DNA from: Diogma glabrata | Taxonomy: Eukaryota > Arthropoda > Insecta > Diptera > Cylindrotomidae | Reading direction: 5' to 3' | Assembly: GCA_963693315.1 (NCBI GenBank) | Contig: OY856186.1 | Coordinates: forward strand, 375,764,264 to 375,828,263 | DNA length: 64,000 nucleotides | Shown: piece after piece, positions 1 through 9,112 of the stretch | How positions within the stretch are numbered: the first letter of the stretch is position 1 | Layout of the letters: the number at the start of each line of letters is the position of its first letter | The notes under the pieces: model-generated | What the model was told of the DNA's origin: nothing | The model's input: the letters and a program-made list of their open reading frames with translations, nothing else | The model's database searches: none | Position numbers and translations under genes: made by a program

Positions 1-17
1 CTATTTAAGAAAAAATT

Positions 18-115
18 GGTGTTTTATTTTGGATGCTTTGGATTGGAATTTTCTCCAAATAACCGTTGGAGTTTTTCAAGCTGTTGAATATTCTTATCAA
101 AGCATATTGTTTGCA
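18..115. repeat. Dispersed degenerate repeat, copy 1 (partner near 5063-5150)
   Basis: A block reading ATTTTGGATGCT, then AACC(G)TTGGAGTTT, then GAATATTCTT recurs in the same order and orientation at 5063-5150. The two copies are too diverged to set boundaries by eye. Probably an old interspersed element; no coding potential. Confidence 0.45.
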
Positions 116-153
116 CAAAGCATATTGTTTGCACAAAGCATATTGTTTGCAGA
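100..153. repeat. 18-bp tandem repeat, three copies
   Basis: Three consecutive copies of AAAGCATATTGTTTGCAC, almost perfect. They create a repeated peptide in one reading frame, which I regard as an artefact. Confidence 0.85.
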
Positions 154-972
154 ATTGTTTTCCTGTTATTTTTAAAACAAAAAAGGGTGTCAAATACTTA
201 ATAAAACCTGGTGGTTTTTGCATACTAATCAGTGATGGCATCCAGAAGGAGATTTTGAGAATTGCGTTTATCAATATAACAGTAAACCCCATTTGATGTA
301 AAGTAGTAAAACGCGATACCACAAATTTAATGAAGTAGGCTTTGTGAGTTTACTTAAATTTAAAAAGCTTAAAAGCATTTTTACAATTCTATGTAATGGC
401 AATAAAATACAAAACAAAATTGTATTCAATCTCAAATTCCCATATACAATATGTCAATAACAAAACTAAAATCAACATGTGATACTGTTTCCAAGAAAAA
501 AGGCCAAGAAAAAAACGTCGATTGTTCTCAGAATTTCTAGAGTTTTCTTTGTAAAGAAATTGTAACATCCTAGCTTAGGGGCTAAGATGCTAATCAGAAA
601 TTATCGATCTTCACAGAACTCTGGAGCGGTTTTTACCTCGGCTAGGTATCAGGAGCTTGGAAGTGGGAATTAGAGCCTGTGAAGATCTGTCGTAACCGCT
701 TAGGAATACTACTTACCTATTATTATTGACATCAGCGCAAACAACAGTTCATCCTCTATACCGCTTTAAATTACTTCATTAGAAGATAAAAACAAATGAG
801 AACCAAAAAAAAATCGATAGTAAAAAAAAAACAAGAAATTAAATTCAGGTTTATGTAATTGTAGTTTATCATTACGTATATTCAAACAATTAAGAAAGAA
901 AACAAAAAGAAGTTGTTAAAAATCAAAAAGAAATTGAAAATGTATAAACTATATATATGTAATAAAAAAAAT
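154..972. other. Non-coding spacer with a short inverted repeat
   Basis: No supported gene. Positions about 604-690 are less AT-rich than the surroundings and contain an imperfect inverted repeat (GATCTTCACAG near 604 against CTGTGAAGATC near 688). No RNA family recognised. Confidence 0.5.
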
Positions 973-990
973 ATATAATAGTAGTATTTT
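973..990. repeat. Target-site duplication (left) of the SINE fold-back cluster
   Basis: ATATAATAGTAGTATTTT at 973-990 recurs at 2198-2215, exactly flanking the SINE cluster. The first few bases could belong to the SINE end, so the duplication is 14-18 bp. That length is typical of LINE-mediated target-primed insertion and shows that 991-2197 entered as one event. Confidence 0.8.
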
Positions 991-1292
991 GGATTTTTGA
1001 GATCAATTAAACTCAAGTAAGTAAAGAAGCAATTGGAATATTTTCAACTCAAAGGTATGGTTTGAAGTATTTCAGAAAAAAACTACAATTCACATTTTTA
1101 CGTGTTTCGGATCGGATTCGAACCTACCCTCGTCAGTGCCCGGCTCGAATCCTTGGGCAGACACGCTATCGATTACGCCGTTGAGGCGATGACAATTTCA
1201 AAGTTGAAACTTCTTCATCACTTAATTATTTTTTTACTTAAGTTGAATTTTTCCACTGTCATTAGACTCCATATTATGGAAATGCTTTTATA
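991..1292 (-). mobile_element. tRNA-derived SINE, copy 1 (truncated, minus)
   Basis: On the minus strand this holds a pol III-type promoter. A tRNA-like head has an A-box-like stretch (GGCGTAATCGATAGCG) and a B box, GGTTCGAATCC (complement at 1114-1124), that matches the tRNA T-arm consensus. The tail after the tRNA-like part runs about 130 bp and stops at CTCAAAAATCC next to the left target duplication. It joins copy 2 head to tail. The open frame across the copy, which reads FRIGFEPTLVSARLESLG, is just the translated complement of the tRNA-like head and is not a protein gene. The partner LINE is unknown. Confidence 0.85.
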
Positions 1293-1812
1293 TTATATGG
1301 GGTTTTTTGCATTAAATTTCTAGACAATACTTTGTGTGAATTCATAGAATGGGGAACATTTCTATTCTAATTAACATCCTAAGTCACGATTGTATAGTCA
1401 TTATTGACTGCTTCCAATCAATGTGAAATCAATGGCTGACACTTGGTCAATTTGTAGTTCTATATGTATTAACATTAGACTACATTAAGGAAATTCAAAC
1501 TTATTTTGGATTTTTGAGATCAATTAAACTCAAGTAAGTAAAGAAGTAATTGGAATATTTTCAATTCAAAGGTATGGTTTGAAGTATTTCAGAAAAAAAC
1601 TACAATTCACATTTTTACGTGTTTCGGATCGGATTCGAACCTACCCTCGTCAGTGCCCGGCTCGAATCCTTGGGCAGACACGCTATCGATTACGCCGTTG
1701 AGGCGATGACAATTTCAAAGTTGAAACTTCTTCATCACTTAATTATTTTTTTACTTAAGTTGAATTTTTCCACTGTCATTAGACTCCATATTATGGAAAT
1801 GCTTTTACATTA
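1293..1812 (-). mobile_element. tRNA-derived SINE, copy 2 (full unit, minus)
   Basis: A full ~520 bp unit in minus orientation. Read along the element it starts near AAAGCATTTCCATAATATGG, has the tRNA-like head (B-box complement at 1631-1641), then a long unrelated body ending AATGCAAAAAACCCCATATA. It is nearly identical to copy 1 across their shared part and is joined to it head to tail. There is no poly(A) tail at the unit end. The unit is much longer than most insect SINEs. Confidence 0.85.
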
Positions 1813-2197
1813 TATGGGTTTTTTTGCATTAAATTTCTAGAAAATACGAGGGTTGGTTCGAATCCGATCCGAAACACGTAAAAATGTGAATTGTAGTTTT
1901 TTTCTGAAATACTTCAAACCATACCTTTGAATTGAAAATATTCCAATTACTTCTTTACTTACTTGAGTTTAATTGATCTCAAAAATCCAAAATAAGTTTG
2001 AATTTCCTTAATGTAGTCTAATGTTAATACATATAGAACTACAAATTGACCAAGTGTCAGCCATTGATTTCACATTGATTGGAAGCAGTCAATAATGACT
2101 ATACAATCGTGACTTAGGATGTTAATTAGAATAGAAATGTTCCCCATTCTATAAATTCACACAAAGTATTGTCTAGAAATTTAATGCAAAAAACCCC
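1813..2197 (+). mobile_element. tRNA-derived SINE, inverted copy 3 (fold-back arm)
   Basis: Positions 1813-1846 still read as the minus-strand end of another unit. At about 1847 the orientation flips inside the tRNA-like head, and from there to 2197 the plus strand carries the B box and the complete 3' body. It is almost perfectly complementary to 1296-1650, so this locus can fold into a long hairpin. The flip, the single pair of flanking duplications and the AAAATA microhomology at the left edge fit twin priming. Confidence 0.8.
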
Positions 2198-2215
2198 ATA
2201 TAATAGTAGTATTTT

Positions 2216-3292
2216 AATTTTAACATAATATAAATTTCTTTTAAATAGCTTAATACTTACCCGCCACCATAAACATGTCCTTAAAATTAGAAATTATGTT
2301 TTAAAATTAAATGTTTTAAAGTATGAGTTAAAAATGTAGATTTAAAGTAATTATTTAATTTTTGTTTATTTATTTATTTTTACAACTAACGTTTCTAAGT
2401 TTTTTATTGATTTATATATTTTTTATATTTAGGACAATACAACAGATAAAATTTTTTGTTTCTACTTTTTGTCTTCAATTTTTTTGTTTGGAAAAAAAAT
2501 CTTATTTTTTCCTCATATTATCACAATTACTACCAACAGGATTTTTGTAAATCTTATTTGGATTGAAAATGCTAATACTAATCCGATGTCCTTATTAAAA
2601 AATAATTTAAGAGAAAAATTATTTCTATTATAATTTGATACTGGACTCTAGCTTTATTATCAATTTAGTCTTTAGTAATTCAATAGAAAATCTACCGTTG
2701 GAACACGTAGGTTTGCTTTATTAATATCCAAAATCAAGTAAATATAATTAAACTGTTATAGACTATAGTAAGCCAAACCAGTTTTCAGAAAATAATCCTA
2801 TCCATCTACTGTTCTATCCATGCCACAATTTTGTTGGTTTAGAATCTTACGGTTCTCTACAGTTTTCTACTAATCACAATTAAACAGTTTTTTCAGTTTT
2901 CTTCTAATGACAATCAAGCAATTAAAAATTTAAGTTTTCTTCTAGTCTTATTTAGTGGTTTTCATGACCGATAATATGAACTAATTGAATTCAAGTTTGA
3001 AACTATTTATTACTATGCCTACATTAACCAATTAACAAATCAGAACTTTGTTCGAAGATAATAATCTCACATTCACTATTCATATTATCACTAAACTATC
3101 AGTTTCACTATCATTATCACTAACTATAATCAGCACATATATAATATTTTCGCGTACGAAACAACAAAACTCAATTCACGTTTTAAAATTATGAAAAATG
3201 ACAACCGATCAATTCCATTATCAAACATCTAATGAAGTTTACTTTTATCCTGCCAAATTAAAAACAACAATTATCAAAATATTTGAAGATCC
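2216..3292. other. Non-coding AT-rich spacer
   Basis: No open frame, RNA or element end that I can support. The short frame at 2362-2550 is low-complexity F/L/I and looks spurious. Confidence 0.5.
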
Positions 3293-3370
3293 CGTATGAT
3301 AAGGTGACCATATTTTCAAAAATGAAAAAGAGGACAAAATGTTACAAAAATTTTTCAATATTTATTTTAA

Positions 3371-3759
3371 AGCGCCCTACAGACGATCCAACTTGTCGGA
3401 CGACAAGTCGGACGACCAAATTGGATGTTATCTCCAGACGATCCAACTTAACATCCGATTTTGACAATTCGTTTTTGGTTTTTGTTTAACAAATTCAATT
3501 TATTAATTCATATATATACCAAAATACTTTTTTAAAATTTTCTTTGTTTCTCATTCTATGAAATTTCTTACTCAATTGAATTAAAATCGTCCGACAATAA
3601 TACACACCAATCGATTTGTTTGGTTGGTCGGACGGTCGGATGGAATTTCCATCCGACACATCCAACTTAATTTTATCGGAAAGACATGTATACACACTAT
3701 CCGATTTTACATCCAATCCAACCAAATCTGTCCGACCGTCGGATCGTCTGTAGGGCGCT
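3371..3759. mobile_element. MITE with perfect terminal inverted repeats (PIF/Harbinger-like)
   Basis: AGCGCCCTACAGACGATCC at 3371 is the exact complement of the right end at 3759, and the pairing continues inward. Short TCCGAC/GTCGGA motifs repeat inside both ends. Flanking TAA on each side gives a 3-bp duplication, as in PIF/Harbinger elements (TWA targets). No transposase frame exists, so it is non-autonomous. It lies inside the hAT-like relic and is therefore younger than it. Confidence 0.8.
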
Positions 3760-3779
3760 TAATACTAATTTCCGCCTCC

Positions 3780-4061
3780 AAACAGTCTAATGATACTTGG
3801 AATTTTTCTGCTGTTCAAATATCATTCACAATTGAAAAGCAACGCTCTACAGCTGCATATGTACCCGGCAGTGAAAAACAATATATACTGCACCACTTTT
3901 ACGAGTTTAGTCAATCAAATCTTGGCCTTATAAAAGTGTGCAAAAATTTCAACCCATCGTTGATCATATTCTACATTATAGTCGTTCCATTCAGCAATTT
4001 TTACATCATTACAATATATATTTATTTTTTGGCTCTCATCAAATATAATTGATTCATTTAT
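3780..4061 (-). pseudogene. hAT transposase C-terminal relic
   Basis: On the minus strand 4061-3915 reads as a 49-residue frame (contains IAEWNDYNVEYDQRW). After a frame change, about 3872-3785 reads GTYAAVERCFSIVND followed by a stop. The AAVERCFSI block matches the dimerisation region near the end of hAT transposases, where a VERxFS motif is conserved. At least one frameshift and several stops are visible, and the 5' part has been displaced by the SINE. It cannot encode an active transposase. Identification comes from motif memory only. Confidence 0.6.
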
Positions 4062-4065
4062 CGGA

Positions 4066-4558
4066 ATCATATGGAGTCTAATGACAGTGGAAAAACTCAA
4101 CTTAAGTAAAATAAATAAGTGATGAAGAAGTTTCAACTTCGAAATTGTCATCGCCTCAACGGCTTAATTGATAGTGTGTCTGTTTAAGGATTCGAGCCAG
4201 GCACTGACGAGGCAGGTTCGAATTTATCCGAAACACGAAAAATGTGAAGTGGAGTTTTTTTCTGAGAAACTTCAAACCATACCTTTGAATTGAAAAAATT
4301 TCAATTACTTCTTTACTTACTTGAGTTTAAATGACCTCAAAAATGCCCAATAAATTTAAATTCCCTTAATGTAGTCTAATATTAATGCATATAGTACTAC
4401 AAATTGACCAAGTGTCAGCATTGGTTTCACATTGATTGGAAACAATCAATAATGACTATACAATCATGACTTAGGATGTTAATTAGAATAGAAATATTCC
4501 CCATTCTATGAATTCACACAAAGTATTGTCTAGAAATTTAATGCAAAAAATCCCATAT
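4066..4558 (+). mobile_element. tRNA-derived SINE, copy 4
   Basis: A full-length but older copy, starting at ATATGGAGTCTAATGACAG and ending at GCAAAAAATCCCATAT. The tRNA-like head is damaged: the B box reads GGTTCGAATTT. It is inserted in the hAT-like relic. I cannot see a clear target duplication. Confidence 0.8.
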
Positions 4559-4760
4559 TTTAGAATGTTTTTTTTTGTAATTTTATGACATTTATGAGGA
4601 ATTTTTGGAACCTTAAATTACCAATAACCAGAAAAGAGGACAAAAGATTCAAAAACTAAAAAAAGAGGACAAAAAGAGGACAAGTTTTCTAAAGCTGACA
4701 GTCGGCCAAAAAAGAGGACTGTCCTCTTCAAAAGAGGACGGATGGTCACCTTACGTATGA

Positions 4761-6489
4761 AATTCTGGAATATAAAAAGAAACAACATAATTTTGCAAAA
4801 AAACTTTTGTGTTTTGTTTACTTTAGGCCGACTCAACTACAAATGACGTAATATCAAAATTTTAATGAAAATCGTTTCATTACAAAATTTTGGATTAACC
4901 CGGAATATTCTCGAGGTAAATTATAATTGTATTTAAGGAATTCTTTTTGCAGAACGAGATATAGTTCAAAAAGACAGCGAAAGTATAAATAGTTCAAATT
5001 GAAAATGTGTAAGTGAAATTTAATTGTAAATAAAGTTTTAAGGGTTATTTGATAGAAATATGGTGGTGTACTATTTTGGATGCTGTGTTATACTATAAAA
5101 TTTCAACAACCAACCTTTGGAGTTTCTAAGGACATTGGAAGAATATTCTTTTAAAGTACTTGCCCTTGCAAACTCTACATACTTTCAAAAGTCCCATACG
5201 CATTAGTATGAGGAGATGGATAAAATAATCACATCGAAAACAAGTTTTGAATGTCCGACCTGAGATTCGACTTCATGTTTATATATCTAACGGATAACTA
5301 TGAATTTTCTCGCAAAGATTGATCCATCTAATAATAAAAAGTTATTAACTCAAATCACGATATACTGATATTAAATGGCTCTATGGATCTAACGATAGTG
5401 CAGGAAAGATGGAAGTGACGGAGTTTGAACTTCATCTTTTGAAAATCTCAGAAACTATCAATATAAAAAAAATTAAATATTTTCAGATCTCGGTTTCACT
5501 ATTTTAGTTTTAAAAATTAAAATGTTTTTTTTTGTTTTTATTTTCTTATCAATATTTAATCAACAGTCAAAAATGTTGGTTTCTAATGCAGAATTTATCT
5601 TAAATTTATTTTAATGTCCGGGACCAAAATTGTGTATTTTAATTTTGATTATGTTATCAGCTTTAAAGCATTTACATATGGTTTTAAATGTGCCCGTCGG
5701 TGTTATATGCAATTATTAATAGTTAAACCAACGAGTCACAGTTTAGAGAAATTTTTATAAAAACGCCAAATAGGGTTGTGTATAGGTATTTGGTTTTGAA
5801 AAATAAGAAAGATAAGTTTTGCTTGGGGGTTTTGACCCATTTGCAATAGAACAGTCTTCCTCTTATTAGCTACATTTACGTTAAAATGTAATATTTTATA
5901 AGACAACAATTTTCAGGTTTTCTAGCTATAAATTTGTGTTACTAATATTACAGTTTTTTTTGTTAACTCTATTAAAATAAATGGTTAACTTTAAATATAA
6001 TAAAACGAAAAACTTGAATAGTTATACAGTTCTTGTTATACAACAAAATTGTTGAATTTTTTATTTATTTTTTTTCATATCAAATTGTAATGTAATTAGA
6101 TATTTACGAGAATAACAAGAATAAAATAACTAGAGCATTGACTTTGTTGTGTTAGATTTTCTGGAGTTTTGAGTTCTGACTAAGTCTAAAATAAATATTT
6201 TTAAGGTTTGACACTACTTACTGTTGAATTAAATAAATTAAATAATACAAGAAAATGATTTTTCTATGATAGCACATAGAAATTCTATTTGCATCACGCT
6301 TAATTTTTTGTGAAAATGGGTTCTTTTTCAACTATAGTGTAAAAACAATAACAAATTGTAGTTGCTATGGTTTTTCATATAATTTTACAAAGTTTTTTAA
6401 GCAAAGCAACCATGAAAAAATAGAATATGAATTTTTAATGAGATGTTGTCTAAAACTTATTTTATAATTTAAAGTAAATACCGATTATA
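4761..6489. other. Non-coding AT-rich stretch
   Basis: Apart from the degenerate repeat at 5063-5150, nothing recognisable: no frame with family resemblance and no tRNA/rRNA signature. Confidence 0.45.
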
Positions 6490-6660
6490 TATATACTATC
6501 ATAGAAAAAATTGCGTTTCCTAGGCGAGATAAAAACGTCTTTCGTTCGTAAACATGTCTCAATCGACGCTAGCGCGTCTCGTGAACAAATGTTTACTAGC
6601 AAAAAAACAATGTTTTCATCTCTTGTAGAAAAATATACTATTATAAATGAAAATATACTA
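6490..6660. repeat. Imperfect fold-back sequence
   Basis: Two diverged inverted arms (roughly TATACTATCATAGAAAAAA on the left and its counterpart near 6615-6655) surround a locally GC-rich centre with GACGCTAGCGCGTCTCG. Probably part of the same fold-back family as 6740-6837. Confidence 0.4.
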
Positions 6661-6739
6661 ACCCAACTATTAGTGTAACAGTTTTATAATAAATGAATTT
6701 TTTTGTGATGATATAGTATTTAGTATATTATTTAATTAG

Positions 6740-6837
6740 GAGCTAAAGTGCTTCTTTTTGTGTTGAGTCTATGGTTTGGCGACCGACCGTAGGGAGGCCG
6801 ACAATTATAGACGAAAAACAAAAAGTCACTTTAGCTC
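6740..6837. repeat. Fold-back repeat, arms around a GC-rich centre
   Basis: GAGCTAAAGTG with a following T-rich stretch at 6740 is complementary to the sequence ending at 6837. The centre contains GGCGACCGACCGTAGGGAGG. It has the same design as the fold-back at 59942-60080, and the adjacent segments are homologous too. Confidence 0.6.
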
Positions 6838-6922
6838 TGAATTAAATGTTTAATGCAAACGTTTAATGTTTTTATAAATATATGAAATTTATGCATCTAG
6901 ATTTTTATAAATATGATTTATT

Positions 6923-7070
6923 ATCGTCATAGTTACATCCAAAATAAGAAAAAAACATATTAATTTGTATAAAAAAACTTTTTTATCAAAGCAATCTTTG
7001 AATTCAAAATTTCATAGTCCAATCAAAATCTTTGTTATTTTTTGTTGTCATAGATAGTTACACAATAATT
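6923..7070 (+). repeat. Interspersed repeat, copy 1 (inverted partner at 60211-60348)
   Basis: About 145 bp bounded by CATAGTTACATCC and GTTGTCATAG...TTACACAATAATT is homologous, in opposite orientation, to 60211-60348, including the internal TTTTATCAAAGCAA and ATTCAAAATTTCAT. Both copies lie beside a fold-back structure, so this is probably one non-autonomous element family. Confidence 0.7.
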
Positions 7071-8125
7071 CAATATTTCATAATTCAATCAAAATATTTA
7101 TTTTTTGTTGTCATAGTTATACAATTTGTTTGAAAAAATAACAAATATTATTCATAATCTTATGTTATGCTACTTTGGCTGTCGCCGTAAAAATATGGAA
7201 AAAAATGGCGACGCTTTTTCTACTGCCGTAAAAATATGAGTTACCTTTCTGTCACCCAAAAAAAAGAAAAAAAAACGTTATACATCAAGTAAGACTAACT
7301 TTAAGTTCAATTTTACAGCTATTTGCCGAAAATCACAATTTTTTATTTTCATCAGGTAGAAATAATAGTCCCGCAAACTCGTCCTGCAACAACATGTGTT
7401 CTGAGGTTTTGATTGATGCGGTTTTGTTTGTTTATGTTTTTGTTTTGAAAACTTAAATTGGGCTACAAACGAATAATTGTGGTAGTGGCATATTCCTTGA
7501 TAATATAACTCACTGTCTTCCTTGAATGACAAAAGCTGAGTTCAGACTGTACAAAGGCTCAGTTGGACAAAGAAGGGTCTCTGCATTCTGTAATTATAAT
7601 TATGTTTGGACTATTTGAACTAACCGACTGATGAGTGCTACAAAGATAAGAATATGTTTGAGGTGTGAAGAAGATTCTGACATTTTAAAATGTAACTATC
7701 AAATATTTTTCTTAAATTTAATTTTTTAACTAAAAATAAAAATCAAACCAACACAATTAAAATGGCAGAGAGAAACTGTTCATAAAAATATATTAAGTCA
7801 AATTTGTTTGTCAACAGAAAAAGCATGTCTACAGACAAAAATGCCAAAATTTTCGATAAATGGGCAGCATTTTATTATAACTTTTTAATTGATTAAAAAT
7901 TTTAAATTCTTTTTGAATGCAATTTGAGAGCGTGGTTTACTTATTATAAGACATTTTTGTTGCAAAATATATTTGTCAGATTTTCATCTAAGTTAGTTGT
8001 GGTTGAAGAAAAATTTGGCCTATTAGCGTCTCGTCACTTTTTTTAGCATGTTTTCTTTTGGATGTTGATTACTCTTTCATATACCCATAATGCTACTTCT
8101 TTGTTTTGAAATTCCAATGACAGTA
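7071..8125. other. Non-coding stretch left of the mdg1-like element
   Basis: Includes two GCCGTAAAAATATG motifs near 7185 and 7230. The minus-strand frame at 7278-7532 has no recognisable features. The last ~120 bases do not continue the BEL/Pao coding sequence that sits on the other side of the LTR element. Confidence 0.45.
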
Positions 8126-8605
8126 TGGTGGGGTTACCTCGAATCACTAAAGGTTTAACAAAAAACACTGCCCATGTTTTATAAATTCATTTTGTTTATT
8201 ATTAAAAACACTTTACTTGATCATACAATTATTTTGAATAAAAACTAAATTATATGTGCAGCTCTAGGCTGCCCATTCCGATATCTCTTTTATATTATAT
8301 TTTTCTTTCTTTTATGAACCTTTTCAGTTCTATTCTATTTGAATCATCATCACATTCCTTCGTTTACAATTACTTATGAGAAAATAATTGTAATAGAATA
8401 TTTTTATTTATTTTAACTATTTGTGAGAAAATAAATGTAATGTAATATTTTATTCATTAGAAATATTCTAGTTAGAAAATATTAATTTGATATAAAACTT
8501 AATTCTGCAAATTTAAGTATTTTTATTTGAGTAACAATGTACGATGGTAAGTACTTAAACTTATAGAGTTTAAATGTACAAGGGTAAGTATTTAAGATCA
8601 CTACA
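8126..8605 (-). repeat. 3' LTR of mdg1-like element (480 bp)
   Basis: On the minus strand it starts TGTAGTGATC and ends CCCCACCA, giving TG...CA ends. It matches 14693-15185 apart from lacking a 13-bp tandem duplication near its 5' end. Confidence 0.9.
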
Positions 8606-8614
8606 CCCTCACCG
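8606..8614 (-). promoter_or_regulatory. Polypurine tract
   Basis: Minus strand CGGTGAGGG lies directly against the TG of the 3' LTR. This is where plus-strand DNA synthesis is primed in LTR elements. The purine run is short but correctly placed. Confidence 0.65.
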
Positions 8615-9112
8615 TTTAAAAAAAAATTTATTTATATGAGAAAGAAAAATCATTTATGAGTTTTGTTTTAAATTTAAAGAAATTTTTGTGATGACTCAGT
8701 GGAATATTTATATTTATATAATACATTTTTAGTTGTTTCATGTCTTATTATTAAAATTTATTGAATTCTAATCATATTTATTAATTATTCTTTTAAAATT
8801 ATTTATTTTGAAAAATTTAAATCATTGAATTTAAAATCAATTAAGTAACATAAATCTATTGAATTTTAATTATACTTATTACTTTTAATTCATTTGGAAT
8901 TATTTATCATTTGATTATAAAATCATATTTTATTTGTTTCTTAATGTATTTGTATTTTTAAAATTTGATTAAATCTATAATATTGGAATGCATATCTGTA
9001 GATGCGGATTATACAATAGTTATAAAACTTAAAATTTAACAATAGTTATTCTAATGAATGTGTTTAATGTAATTACTTATCATCTATTTTTACTATCTTA
9101 AAATTTTAATGT

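Larger units (their letters stand above)
3300..4753 (-). mobile_element. hAT-like DNA transposon relic with nested insertions
   Basis: Both ends carry the same inverted terminal sequence (TAAGGTGACCAT at 3300, ATGGTCACCTTA ending at 4753). They are flanked by a direct CGTATGA at 3293-3299 and 4754-4760, seven clear bases of what would be an 8-bp hAT duplication. Subterminal GAGGAC repeats occur at both ends. The interior keeps a decayed hAT transposase C-terminus on the minus strand, interrupted by a 389-bp MITE (3371-3759) and a SINE (4066-4558). The superfamily call rests on the transposase relic and the duplication length. Confidence 0.75.

Noticed and set aside
1114..1124. A functional tRNA gene on the minus strand
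   Set aside because: The B box is perfect, but there is no acceptor-stem pairing I can close, and the sequence is repeated with a long common body, so it is a SINE.
1102..1840. Duplicated 73-codon frames (FRIGFEPTLVSARLESLG...)
   Set aside because: Antisense translation of the tRNA-like head of the SINE; the 'conserved' peptide is the complement of pol III boxes.
3624..4052. 142-codon plus frame across the hAT-like relic
   Set aside because: Spans a MITE end and the antisense of the transposase relic; composition gives no family resemblance.
7622..7665. CTGATGAG resembling a hammerhead ribozyme core
   Set aside because: No GAAA core or matching stems at the right distance; the same holds for CTGATGAG near 34016.
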